Shown: in pieces, positions 33,952-46,175 of the stretch | Layout of the letters: each line of letters begins with the position of its first letter | Position numbering within the stretch: position 1 is the first letter of the stretch | NCBI GenBank assembly: GCA_030765055.1 | Contig: CM060947.1 | Span: forward strand, 257,563,773 to 257,627,772 | Length of the DNA: 64,000 nucleotides | Reading direction: 5' to 3' | Source: Mantis religiosa | Taxonomy: Eukaryota; Arthropoda; Insecta; Mantodea; Mantidae | Position numbers and translations under genes: made by a program | Notes under the pieces: model-generated | What the model was told of the DNA's origin: nothing | The model's input: only the letters and a program-made list of their open reading frames with translations | The model's database searches: none

Positions 33952-34408
33952 GGAGGAAAAGGAAGAAGAGGAGGAGGAGGAAGAAGAAGAAGAAGAAGAA
34001 GAAGAAGAAGAAGAAGAAGAAGAAGAAGAAGAAGAAGAAGAAGAAGAAGAAGAAGAAGAAGAAGAAGAAGAAGAGGAGGAGGAGGAGGAGGAGGAGGAGG
34101 AGGAGGAGGAGGAGGAGGAGGAGGAGGAGGAGGAGGAGGAGGAGGAGGAGGAGGAGGAGAGGAGGAGGAGGAGGAGGAGGAGGAGGAGGAGGAGGAGAGG
34201 AGGAGGAGGAGGAGGAGGAGGAGGAGGAGGAGGAGGAGGAGGAGGAGGGGAGGAGGAGGAGGAGGAGGAGGAGGAGGAGGAGGAGGAGGAGGAGGAGGAG
34301 GAGGAGGAGGAGGAGGAGGAGGAGGAGGAGAGGAGGAGGAGGAGAGGAGGAGGAGGAGGAGGAGGAGGAGGAGGAGGAGGAGGAAGAGGAGGAGGTGGAG
34401 GAGGAGGA
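33412..34408 (+). repeat. GAA/GGA polypurine array, about 1 kb
   Basis: Almost pure A and G on the + strand. It begins as GAA units continuous with the LINE tail, then mixed GAA/GGA, then a GAA block (about 33980-34070), then long GGA runs to 34408. Only a few T interrupt it ('gatgag', 'ggtgga', 'aatgga'). The long open frames of Glu, Arg, Lys or Gly (and Ser, Pro or Leu on the - strand) are by-products of the repeat. Confidence 0.97.
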
Positions 34409-34639
34409 CCTATAAAGGACCCATTGTCCCTATGTGTCTGAAGGGACTTATCGAGGAGCAAGAGAGTGATCAGATTCTTAAGGTGGCCGGACGTGAGAAG
34501 AGACGGTTTTTATAATTATATATATTGAAATTTCCTGCTGGCGGCTCTCCCCTGCGAACATGTCCAGAGCACTGGAGGATGTATATGTCCTCCAATATGG
34601 ACGATGTGGATTTACACACAAACACAAATTCCCTACCTA

Positions 34640-35673
34640 AACTTCCGCCCTGGAAATACACATAGCTTTTATTGATTATGATAAAGCGTTTGATCATGTA
34701 AATAAGAAAAAATTGTGGGAAATCTTGACTCGAAGAGGCTACCCAAATCATCTCATTAAAGTTCTAAAATCTATATATAAGGATACAACAATCAGCATAC
34801 ATATTGGAAATGGAATGTATAGTAAATGGATACATACAAATGAAGGTGTAAGACAGGGTTGCAGTTTGTCTCCTATCTTATTCATAATTTATATAGATGA
34901 TCTGATTAGAGATTGGATGTTTAAGATTAACGGAGGCATTCATCTTGCACCACATTTTATTCTTAAAACGATGCTATTTGCGGATGACCAAATAATTATA
35001 AGTAAAACTGAAGACGAGCTGCAAAGAGCAGTATATATTTTATAGAAGGTATGTAAGAATTATAATTTCAAAATTTCCACAAATAAAAGAAAAACTATGG
35101 CGTTTCGAGGTAAAGACACTATTAGAACCAAAATAGTAATTGATGATATTATCTTAGAGCAAGTTACGGGTTTTAAATATTTGGGAACATATGTCAGTTA
35201 TAAATATGAAAATGATTTTAAAAATAAATTACCAATGTTTCAACAAGTATGCGGCATAATAAATAGAAGCCTAAAAGCTAAAACCAGATAAGAAACACCG
35301 ATGAAATTTTATAAAGTAATGGCTGTGCCTGCTTTTGCTTTTGGTTCTGAAACATGGACATTAGCAAAAGTAGACAAAAACAAGATACAGTCTGCCGAAA
35401 TGAGATTTTTAAGAGCAGTAAAGGGATGTACTCTTTTAGATAAAATTAAAAATAAAAAAATAAGAGAAGATTTAGAAATAATTTCTTTAGAAGAAAAAAT
35501 AATAAATTATAGAAATGAATGGAGAGAGCATATTGAGAGAATGCCGAGAGATAGGATCCCAAGAAGAGTTATAAACTATAAACCTAGAGGAAAGAGACAT
35601 CGGGGAAGACCACGAAAACGATGGTCAGACATGTTTTAAGCCGGAACAGGCAGCGTTGCCTAGCCCTTGGAGT
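34640..35673 (+). pseudogene. LINE reverse transcriptase, copy 3 (GAA-tail family)
   Basis: 5'-truncated within motif A: 'IAFIDYDKAFDHVNKKKL'. It then has 'EGVRQGCSLSPILFIIYID' (motif B), 'TMLFADDQIIISKTEDELQ' (motif C), 'MAFRGKDTIRTK', 'FKYLGTYVSY', 'FGSETWTLAKVDK' and the end 'GKRHRGRPRKRWSDMF' at 35639. All of this lies in one frame (34713-35639), broken only by TAG at 35043 and TAA at 35289, so it is the best-preserved of the three copies. Glycine/arginine-rich 'GRPRKRW' ends are usual for LINE proteins. A 35-bp 3' stretch leads into GAA repeats. Confidence 0.95.
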
Positions 35674-36936
35674 GAAGAAGAAGAAGAAGAAGAAGAAGAA
35701 GAAGAAGAAGAAGAAGAAGAAGAAGAAGAAGAAGAAGAAGAAGAAGAAGAAGAAGAAGAAGAAGAAGAAGAAGAAGAAGAAGAAGAAGAAGAAGAAGAAG
35801 AAGAAGAAGAAGAAGAAGAAGAAGAAGAAGAAGAAGGAGAAGGAGAAGGAGAAGGAGAAGGAGAAGGAGAAGGAGAAGGAGAAGGAGAAGGAGAAGGAGA
35901 AGGAGAAGGAGAAGGAGAAGGAGAAGGAGAAGGAGAAGGAGAAGGAGAAGGAGAAGGAGAAGGAGAAGGAGAAGGAGAAGGAGAAGGAGAAGGAGAAGGA
36001 GAAGGAGAAGGAGAAGGAGAAGGAGAAGGAGAAGGAGAAGGAGAAGGAGAAGGAGAAGGAGAAGGAGAAGGAGAAGGAGAAGGAGAAGGAGAAGGAGAAG
36101 GAGAAGGAGAAGGAGAAGGAGAAGGAGAAGGAGAAGGAGAAGGAGAAGGAGAAGGAGAAGGAGAAGGAGAAGGAGAAGGAGAAGGAGAAGGAGAAGGAGA
36201 AGGAGAAGGAGAAGGAGAAGGAGAAGGAGAAGGAGAAGGAGAAGGAGAAGGAGAAGGAGAAGGAGAAGGAGAAGGAGAAGGAGAAGGAGAAGGAGAAGGA
36301 GAAGGAGAAGGAGAAGGAGAAGGAGAAGGAGAAGGAGAAGGAGAAGGAGAAGGAGAAGGAGAAGGAGAAGGAGAAGGAGAAGGAGAAGGAGAAGGAGAAG
36401 GAGAAGGAGAAGGAGAAGGAGAAGGAGAAGGAGAAGGAGAAGGAGAAGGAGAAGGAGAAGGAGAAGGAGAAGGAGAAGGAGAAGGAGAAGGAGAAGGAGA
36501 AGGAGAAGGAGAAGGAGAAGGAGAAGGAGAAGGAGAAGGAGAAGGAGAAGGAGAAGGAGAAGGAGAAGGAGAAGGAGAAGGAGAAGGAGAAGGAGAAGGA
36601 GAAGGAGAAGGAGAAGGAGAAGGAGAAGGAGAAGGAGAAGGAGAAGGAGAAGGAGAAGGAGAAGGAGAAGGAGAAGGAGAAGGAGAAGGAGAAGGAGAAG
36701 GAGAAGGAGAAGGAGAAGGAGAAGGAGAAGGAGAAGGAGAAGGAGAAGGAGAAGGAGAAGGAGAAGGAGAAGGAGAAGGAGAAGGAGAAGGAGAAGGAGA
36801 AGGAGAAGGAGAAGGAGAAGGAGAAGGAGAAGGAGAAGGAGAAGGAGAAGGAGAAGGAGAAGGAGAAGGAGAAGGAGAAGGAGAAGGAGAAGGAGAAGGA
36901 GAAGGAGAAGGAGAAGGAGAAGAAGGAGAAGAAGGA
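35674..36936 (+). repeat. GAA then perfect GGAGAA array, 1.26 kb
   Basis: 35674-35835 is uninterrupted GAA (54 units). From 35836 to 36921 it is an uninterrupted hexamer GGAGAA, 1,086 bp or 181 units, with no visible substitution. It closes with two imperfect units to 36936. It begins at the 3' end of LINE copy 3. The ORFs of Lys-Glu, Glu-Gly, Ser-Pro or Ser-Phe repeats across it are artefacts. Confidence 0.98.
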
Positions 36937-37544
36937 ACTTGCACCCACACTTAGATATCTTAAACATCCTTAAACATCATTATTGATAAGGAAGCCTGTA
37001 ATTTAGCTAAGTTTTAATTGACAAATTTATCTACTGCCCCTGTAAAACATCAGAAACGGAGTGCTGTACTATATGAATATAAAGTAAGATGATGAAAGAA
37101 TTAGACAAGATCATATGAATCTTCGCACCAAGCAGCTGCCGTTTAAACAAGCTTGATTTTAATTTTCGAGTGTTTGGTCGGTGCGCGGCGTCTCCATGCG
37201 AAGAAATGGAAGAATGCAGAGAAGGGGAGCGGAAGAAGAAGAAGAAGCAGCAGCACGAACGCTTTGAAACAAATGGAAGTACGACTTGGAAACTTGTGAC
37301 ATCTGTCACCAACAGATCTTTTCTATAATACGTCTCTCGCTCCAACGCCTTCACGCTTCCAACAAAACTTTGTTGTTTTGTTTGGGACGAAATGGAATCT
37401 CATAGTGGTTATTACGTAAAGTAAACAAGACAGCGAATTAGCAGAACCCTCTATCCACTAGAGAAAAATGTTTGTCTAGCAATTAGCGCTTAACAGCAGG
37501 GAAACTTTACAGGATAAGTCGTTGTCATTAGGAGATTACTGTCA
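36937..37544. other. Non-coding DNA
   Basis: No gene recognised. The - strand open frame 37354-37031 has no known domain. Confidence 0.4.
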
Positions 37545-40500
37545 CTTCACATACATGAACTAGTTAAACTTCTACTGGCAGTTCATCTAGTTCTGATTTT
37601 CAGTTCACTACTACGATATACTTCCATTTTCAGTCATACTTAATTAAGTTCTGATTGATAGTTCACTACTGTCATATACCTCCAATTTAACTCATACTTC
37701 ATTTAGTATTGATTGGCAGTTCACTACTGTCATGTACATCCATTTTAACTCATAACCCATTTAGTTCTGACTGACAGTTCACTTCTGTGTTATACTTCCA
37801 CTTCCTTTCATACTTAATTGAATTCTGATTGAGAGTTCACTACATTGATATACTTCCATTTTAACTCATAGTCATTTAGTTCTGAATGACAGTTCCCTAC
37901 TGTATATACCTACATTTTCACTCATAACTCATTTAGTTCCTATTGACAGTTTACTGCAGTCATATGATTCTATTTTACGCACACCTCATTTAGTTCTGAT
38001 TAGCAGTTCACTGCTGTAACATACTTCCATTTTTATTCATACTTCATTTAGTTCTGACTGAGAGTTCACTACTGCCATATACTTCGATTTTAAGCCATTC
38101 TTTATTTAGTTCTCATTGACAGTTCTCTACATTGACATACTTCCATTTTCATTTATACTTCATTTAGTTCTGAATGACAGTTCACTACTGTCATATACTT
38201 CGATTTTAAGTCATCCTTCATTTAGTTCTCATTGAAAGTTCTCTACATTGACATACTTCCATTTTTACTCATACTTCAATTAGTACTGAATGACAGTTCA
38301 GTACTGTCATATACTTCGATTTTAAGTTATTCTTCATTTAGTTCTCTTTGACAGTTCTCTACATTGACATACCTCCATCTTCACTCATACTTCATTTAGT
38401 ACTGAATGACAGTTCACTACTGTCACATTTCCCTTTTTTCTCTTAACTCGTTTAGTTCTGACTGACATTTCCCTACTGTATATACCTCCATTTTTACTCA
38501 TAACTCATTTAGTTCTCATTGACAGTTTAGTACTGTCAAATGATTGTATTTTAGTTCTGACTAACAGTTCACTACTGTCATATACTTCCGGTCTCACTCA
38601 TAACTAATTTAGTTCTGACTGACAGTTCACTACTGTCATATACTTCCGGTCTCACTCATAACTCATTTAGTTCTGACTGAGAGTTCACTACTGTCATATA
38701 CTTCCGGCCTCACTCATAACTAATTTAGTTCTGACTGACAGTTCACTACTGTCATATACTTCCAGTCTCACTCATAACTAATTTAGTTCTGACTGACAGT
38801 TCACTACTGTCATATACTTCCGGCCTCACTCATAACTCATTTAGTTCTGACTAACAGTTCACTACTGTCATATACTTCCGGCCTCACTCATAACTCATTT
38901 AGTTCTGACTAACAGTTCACTACTGTCATATACTTCCGGCCTCACTCATAACTAATTTAGTTCTGACTGACAGTTCACTACTGTCATATACTTCCGGTCT
39001 CACTCATAACTCATTTAGTTCTGACTAACAGTTCACTACTGTCATATACTTCCGGCCTCACTCATAACTCATTTAGTTCTGACTAACAGTTCACTACTGT
39101 CATATACTTCCGACCTCACTCATAACTCATTTAGTTCTGACTAACAGTTCACTACTGTCATATACTTCCAGCCTCACTCATAACTCATTTAGTTCTGACT
39201 AACAGTTCACTACTGTCATATACTTCCGGTCTCACTCATAACTCATTTAGTTCTGACTAACAGTTCACTACTGCCATATACTTCCGGCCTCACTCATAAA
39301 TAATTTAGTTCTGACTGACAGTTCACTACTGTCATATACTTCCGGTCTCACTCATAACTAATTTAGTTCTGACTGACAGTTCACTACTGTCATATACTTC
39401 CGGTCTCACTCATAACTCATTTAGTTCTGACTGAGAGCTCACTACTGTCATATACTTCCGGCCTCACTCATAACTCATTTAGTTCTGACTGAGAGCTCAC
39501 TACTGTCATATACTTTCGGCCTCACTCATAACTCATTTAGTTCTGACTAACAGTTCACTACTGTCATATACTTCCGGCCTCACTCATAACTAATTTAGTT
39601 CTGACTGACAGTTCACTACTGTCATATACTTCCGGCCTCACTCATAACTAATTTAGTTCTGACTGACAGTTCACTACTGTCATATACTTCCGGCCTCACT
39701 CATAACTAATTTAGTTCTGACTGACAGTTCACTACTGTCATATACTTCCGGTCTCACTCATAACTCATTTAGTTCTGACTGAGAGCTCACTACTGTCATA
39801 TACTTCCGGCCTCACTCATAACTCATTTAGTTCTGACTGACAGTTCACTACTGTCATATACTTCCGGCCTCACTCATAACTCATTTAGTCCTGACTGACA
39901 GCTCACTACTGCCATATACTTCCGGTCTCACTCATAACTCATTTAGTTCTGACTGACAGCTCACTACTGCCATATACTTCCGGTCTCACTCATAACTCAT
40001 TTAGTTCGGACTGACAGCTCACTACTGTCATATACTTCCGGTCTCACTCATAACTCATTTAGTTCTGACTGACAGCTCACTACTGTCATTTACTTCTGGT
40101 GTCACTCATAACTCATTCAGTTCTGACTGACAGCTCACTACTGTCATATACTTCCGGTCTCACTCATAACTAATTTAGTTCTGACTGACAGCTCACTACT
40201 GTCATATACTTCTGGTGTCACCCATAAGTCATTTAGTTCTGACTGACAGTTCACTACTGTCATATACTTCCGGTCTCACTCATAACTAATTTAGTTCTGA
40301 CTGACAGCTCACTACTGTCATATACTTCCGGTTTCACTCATAACTCATTTAGTTCTGACTGACAGCTCACTACTGTCATATACTTCCAGACTCACTCATA
40401 ACTCATTTAGTTCTGACTGACAGCTCACTACTGTCATATACTTCTGGTGTCCCTCATAACTCATTTAGTTCTGACTGACAGCTCACTACTGTCATATACT

Positions 40501-42470
40501 TCCGGTCTCACTCATAACTCATTTAGTTCTAACTGACAGCTCACTACTGTCATATACTTCCGGTCTCACTCATAACTCATTTAGTTCTGACTGACAGCTC
40601 ACTACTGTCATATACTTCCGGTCTCACTCATAACTCATTTAGTTCTAACTGACAGATCACTACTGTCATATACTTCCGGTCTCACTCATAACTCATTTAG
40701 TTCTGACTGACAGCTCACTACTGTCATATACTTCAGGTCTCACTCATAACTCATTTAGTTCTGACTGACAGCTCACTACTGTCATATACTTCCATTTACT
40801 TGCATAACTCATTTAGTTCTGACTGACAGCTCACTACTGTCATATACTTCCGGTCTCACTCATAACTCATTTAGTTCTGACTGACAGATCACTACTGTCA
40901 TATACTTCCGGTCTCACTCATAACTCATTTAGTTCTAACTGACAGCTCACTACTGTCATATACTTCCATTTACTTGCATAACTCATTTAGTTCTGACTGA
41001 CAGCTCACTACTGCCATATACTTCCGGTCTCACTCATAACTCATTTAGTTCTGACTGACAGCTCACTACTGTCATATACTTCCGGTCTCACTCATAACTC
41101 ATTTAGTTCTAACTGACAGCTCACTACTGTCATATACTTCCGGTCTCACTCATAACTCATTTAGTTCTAACTGACAGCTCACTACTGTCATATACTTCCG
41201 GTCTCACTCATAATTCATTTAGTTCTAACTGACAGCTCACTACTGTCATATACTTCCATTTACTTGCATAACTCATTTAGTTCTGACTGACAGCTCACTA
41301 CTGCCATATACTTCCGGTCTCACTCATAACTCATTTAGTTCTGACTGACAGCTCACTACTGTCATATACTTCCGGTCTCACTCATAACTCATTTAGTTCT
41401 AACTGACAGCTCACTACTGTCATATACTTCCGGTCTCACTCATAACTCATTTAGTTCTGACTGACAGCTCACTACTGTCATATACTTCCGGTCTCACTCA
41501 TAACTCATTTAGTTCTAACTGACAGCTCACTACTGTCATATACTTCCATTTACTTGCATAACTCATTTAGTTCTGACTGACAGCTCACTACTGCCATATA
41601 CTTCCGGTCTCACTCATAACTCATTTAGTTCTGACTGACAGCTCACTACTGTCATATACTTCCGGTCTCACTCATAACTCATTTAGTTCTAACTGACAGC
41701 TCACTACTGTCATATACTTCCATTTACTTGCATAACTCATTTAGTTCTGACTGACAGCTCACTACTGCCATATACTTCCGGTCTCACTCATAACTCATTT
41801 AGTTCTGACTGACAGCTCACTACTGTCATATACTTCCGGTCTCACTCATAACTCATTTAGTTCTAACTGACAGCTCACTACTGTCATATACTTCCGGTCT
41901 CACTCATAACTCATTTAGTTCTGACTGACAGCTCACTACTGTCATATACTTCAGGTCTCACTCATAACTCATTTAGTTCTGACTGACAGCTCACTACTGT
42001 CATATACTTCCATTTACTTGCATAACACATTTAGTTCTGACTGACAGCTCACTACTGTCATATACTTCCGGTCTCACTCATAACTCATTTAGTTCTGACT
42101 GACAGCTCACTACTGTCATATACTTCCGGTCTCACTCATAACTCATTTAGTTCTGACTGACAGCTCACTACTGTCATATACTTCCATTTACTTGCGTAAC
42201 TCATTTAGTTCTGACTGACAGCTCACTACTGTCATATACTTCCGGTCTCACTCATAACTCATTTAGTTCTGACTGACAGCTCACTACTGTCATATACTTC
42301 CGGTCTCACTCATAACTCATTTAGTTCTGACTGACAGCTCACTACTGTCATATACTTCCATTTACTTGCATAACTCATTTAGTTCTGACTGACAGCTCAC
42401 TACTGTCATATACTTCCATTTACTTGCATAACTCATTTAGTTCTCATTGACAGTTTACTACTGTCATATA
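37545..42470. repeat. 58-bp satellite, about 85 copies
   Basis: The unit holds 'agttctgactgacag', 'ctcactactgtcatatactt' and 'ccggtctcactcataactca'. Monomers from 37545 to about 38560 are diverged and uneven in length; 38560 to 42430 are nearly identical at exactly 58 bp. Subtypes are regional: 'cggcctcact' in 38700-39900, 'cggtctcact' after, and 'catttacttgcat' recurring from 40791. No protein frame is kept (58 is not a multiple of three) and no source element was recognised. Confidence 0.97.
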
Positions 42471-43084
42471 ATTTTACTTTTAAAAGTTTTACAATAAGAT
42501 TAGATAATGACCAGTTTCGATTGGAGCAGCATTTCTCTTAGATGAAATGAGAGATATAATTCACGAGTGTTTGCAACGTTGATCTCTTCCGAGTAAAGAG
42601 TTCATTTGGTAGGGGATACAGCTAAAGCAAGAGGTTTATCCGTCTACAGAAAAATGCCAGGTAGTTTTTGTGTTCCGACCGCTGGTGGTAAGCTGAGATA
42701 ATCTCGGATCTTCTATCACTGCCTGAACGCTCGCTTGAAATGCTGTACTGTTGGTGTTTTGTTCCTTTTATTGCAAACGCTTACACGGAGATAATATATT
42801 CATCGTAGAGAAATAAAAGGTGAATAACTTCTTAGTGCAGTTGTTTTACACCATACGGTTGTAATTTTCGAAGACTTTAGTATTACTTAGAGACCTATTT
42901 AAAAGGGCAGAACTTTCGTAATTAGAGGCTCGTGTTTAAACACGACTGCAGTTACTTAGGCGGGTTTTCTCTCCTGTTTTCTACAGTATTTCATCTAAAT
43001 TCAGAATATGAAATTGATTTATTGTGGAAACGCCCTGTTTATGGAAAAATGAACGAAAAATAAAAATATTCATATCATATTTTT
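42471..43084. other. AT-rich non-coding DNA
   Basis: No gene or repeat recognised. Confidence 0.4.
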
Positions 43085-43300
43085 TGTAATTTACAGCTCG
43101 TCATGTCGAACTATGTTCAAATGAGCACAGCAAACATAGAGCTCAGTTACCAATCATCTTTCACTACAAGGGAAAAATATGAAATAACCTTATGAACTTA
43201 TCAGACTATAGCTCGGGACCTCTTGTACGTGAAACAGACATCGAACATCTACACTACAGAAGCAGTTGCACATATATATTGCAGCCGTATTCTACAATTT
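43085..43300 (-). mobile_element. Diverged tRNA-derived SINE
   Basis: It follows the SINE order on the - strand: body ('atgttcaaatgagcacagc', 'catagagctcagttacc', 'acaagggaaaaat'), then a decayed head ('agctcgggacctcttgtacg', 'gaaacagacatcgaac'). The box B core is eroded. Confidence 0.7.
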
Positions 43301-43380
43301 TTTATATAGCAGGTGAAAACAATACTTCTGGTAATATACAGATATCTACTCCAACAAATATTACAATATCATAAATATCG

Positions 43381-45210
43381 GTTAAGGTAAAAGTTCGTAT
43401 CAGACAATGAGTAAAATGATGTTCGAATGATTACAGGGTGCAGTGAGCCTACAGTTATCAGACATCCGACTTACACGATAAGAGGAAGTCTCCAACGTTA
43501 ACTCATATCAGAAATTGAATGAAATGATGTTCAAATGAGCGCAGGGTAAATTGAGCTTAGAGTTATGAGATATTTAACTTACACGATAAGAGAAAACCTC
43601 CAAAGTTAAGTTACGTCGGACTATGAATGAAATGATGTTCAAATGAGCGCAGGGTACATTGAGCTTGGAGTTATGAGACATTTAACTTACATGATAAGAG
43701 AAAACCTCCAAAGTTATGTTACGTCGGACTGTGAATGAAATGATGATCAAATGAGTACACAGTACATAAAGCTTAGTTAATAGATATTCGTCTTTCAGGA
43801 TAAGAGAAAATCTCTAACGTTAGGTCATATTGGACGATGAATGAAATGATGCTGAAATAATTACAGGTTACATAGAGCTCAGAGATACCAGACATTCATT
43901 TTTCAGAATAAGAGAAAACCTCCAACGTTAAGTCACGTCGGATTATGAGTCAAATGATGTTCAAATGAGTACAGAGCACTTAGAGGTTAGAGTTATCAGA
44001 CATTCATCTTTCAGGATAACCAGATACTTCCAACCCTAAGTCAGATCGGACGATGAATGAAATGATGTTCAAATGAGTATAGGGTACATAGAGCTTAGAG
44101 TTACCAGACATTCATCTTTCAGGATAAGAGAAAGCCTCCAAAGTTAAGTAATATTGGACGAAAAAAGAAATGATGTTCAAATAAGTACAGTGTACATAGA
44201 TCTTAGAGTTACCAGACATTTATCTTTCAGGTAAAAGAAAGCCTCCAACGTTAAGTAATATCGGACGATGAAAGAAATGTTCAAGTGAGTACGCGGTACA
44301 TAAAGCTTAGTTAATAGACATTCATCTTTCAGGATAAGAGAAAGTCTCTAACGTTAGGTCATATTGGACGATGAATGAAATGATGTTCAAATGAGTACAG
44401 GTTACATAGAGCTTAGAGATACCAGACATTCATTTTTCAGGATAAGAGAAAACCTACAACGTTAAGTCAGATCGGACGATGAATGAAATGATGTTCAAAT
44501 GAGTACAGGTTACATAGAGCTTAGAGATACCAGATATTCATTTTTCAGGATGAGAGAAAACCTACAACGTTATGTCAGATCGGACGATGAATGAAAAGAT
44601 GTTCAAAGAAGTATAGTGTACATTATAACATAGAGATGCCAGACATTCATCTTTCAGGATGACAAGAAACTTCCAACCTTAAGTCAGATAGGACGATGAA
44701 TGAAAAGGTGTTCAAATGTGTACAGGGTACATAGCGCTGAGAGTTACCAGACATTCATCTTTCAGGACAAAATAAAGCCTCCAACGTTAAGTAATATCGG
44801 ACGATGAAAGAAATGATGTTCAAATGAGTATATGGTACTTAGAGCTTGGAGTTACTAGACATTCATCTTTCAGTACAACAGAAAGCCTCCAACGTTAGGT
44901 AATATCGGACGATGAAAGAAATGATTATCAAATGAGTACAGGGTACATAGAGCTTAGAGTTACCAGATATTCATCTTTCAGTTCAAGAGAAAGCCTCCAA
45001 ACTTAAGTTATATCAGGCGATGAATAAAACGATGTTCAAGTTAGTACAGGGCACATCGAGCTTAGAGATACCTGAACATTGATCTTTCGGGATAAGGAGA
45101 AGAAAATATTTTATCATACAGCTTATCTTGACTGAGATGAGAACTCAGTACGCTTGAACTTGTTGCAGACAAAACTACCACAATACCGCATAGGCGGTAT
45201 TTGTCTTTTG
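43381..45210 (-). repeat. 108-bp SINE-body array with a retained head, about 15 copies
   Basis: This is the same unit as at 15600-16790, reversed: 'gatgaatgaaatgatgttca', 'gagcttagagttaccagaca', 'ttcatctttcaggataagag' and 'aaacctccaacgttaagtca'. The step is 108 bp (for example 43593 to 43701). At its right end, 45130-45210, sequence matching the SINE head follows ('cttgactgagatgagaact', 'acgcttgaacttgttgcaga', 'cataggcgg'). The array therefore looks like one SINE whose body was multiplied. Confidence 0.9.
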
Positions 45211-46020
45211 ATATAATATAAACTACAAGATTTTTTGCCTAGCGACTCCGAATTATTGTTCCTTTGATTATTGTAAAAAGATTTTGATTTGGTTACATAA
45301 TTCTTTTATATTTGTGACTCTCTTACATTTTTCACGAGAAGAGTTCCATTTCTGAGGGCACTTGTTCTTAAATTTTGCTTGAATTCCCTCAGAAGGTGAA
45401 CTGATCAGTGCTGTTATGTGTTTCTGGTTTTTATTCGCTCCGGTACGAGCTTAAACATTCATATCTGGAAGATGAACACGAGATTGCTTGGGTTTTGTCG
45501 GCGGAGGGCGGGCTGAACTTGCTTCTCACAAACAGTTGAATGAATGATGACATCGGGAAATTGTATGGGAAGAGGAAGCGACCAGAAATATATGGAAACC
45601 TTCCAAAACTCTTCAACAGTCATTTTCTTTTTCTGTCTCCTTTGTTCACCTCTTTCTGTTCCAAATTCCTTTTGCTCTGGCGTTGCAAGCAGCAATTTTT
45701 CATATTCCCCTGCTACCGATCTGCATTTGCTATACGAGGGAAAAGGATTTTGGGGTTTAATGGTGGGTGACAACATTCGCCATTTAGATGGTTCGAGAAA
45801 CTTTTGAACTGATGGGGAAAAGAAGTTTTCGATTTGAAGGAGTCGTATATCCGTCTAACCAGATAGGCAAAAGTGATGTTAATAAATTACTGTGTTAAAA
45901 GCCCTTGCAGGTTTGGCTTATTCAATCATTTTGACACTTGATGTGAGATCCTTTTTGTTAATATTATAAAGACGAATACAATCCAATTATCCATGTCAAA
46001 AGTGTTCATTTAAACAGGTG
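45211..46020. other. Non-coding DNA
   Basis: No gene recognised. Overlapping open frames on both strands at 45431-45807 have no familiar domain and no splice or start context that would make one credible. Confidence 0.4.
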
Positions 46021-46175
46021 AGGTTTCCCTACACTTCTCCCTCTCTTTATTTCAAGATAAATATTGTCTTATTATACTTAAAAGGAAATACAGTAGACTT
46101 TAAGTGATTGCCCAATGTTTACCATACATGACATTCTCTACTCTTGAACAAACACTTATTGCTCTATCTACTTCA
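46021..46175 (+). repeat. 121-bp repeat, direct orientation, about 1.3 copies
   Basis: 'aatacagtagactttaagtg' and 'aacacttattgctctatcta' identify it. It stops in mid-unit at 'ctacttca', joined directly to the interior of a mariner gene. Confidence 0.9.

Noticed and set aside
33391..34515. Long Glu/Arg/Gly and Ser/Pro/Leu open frames
   Set aside because: Products of the GAA/GGA microsatellite; nothing outside the repeat supports a gene.
35584..36973. Open frames of 430-450 codons on both strands
   Set aside because: They encode only two-residue repeats (Lys-Glu, Gly-Glu, Ser-Pro, Ser-Phe, Leu) and exist because the hexamer has no stop codon in those frames.
37545..42470. CRISPR-like appearance of regularly spaced repeats
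   Set aside because: There are no unique spacers; the whole 58-bp unit is repeated. The context is an animal genome and no cas genes are present.
45431..45807. Overlapping open frames on both strands
   Set aside because: No recognised domain, no splice context, and they shadow one another.
46100..46175. Extra C-terminal residues of the mariner frame
   Set aside because: They are read from the adjoining 121-bp repeat after truncation, not a real fusion domain.
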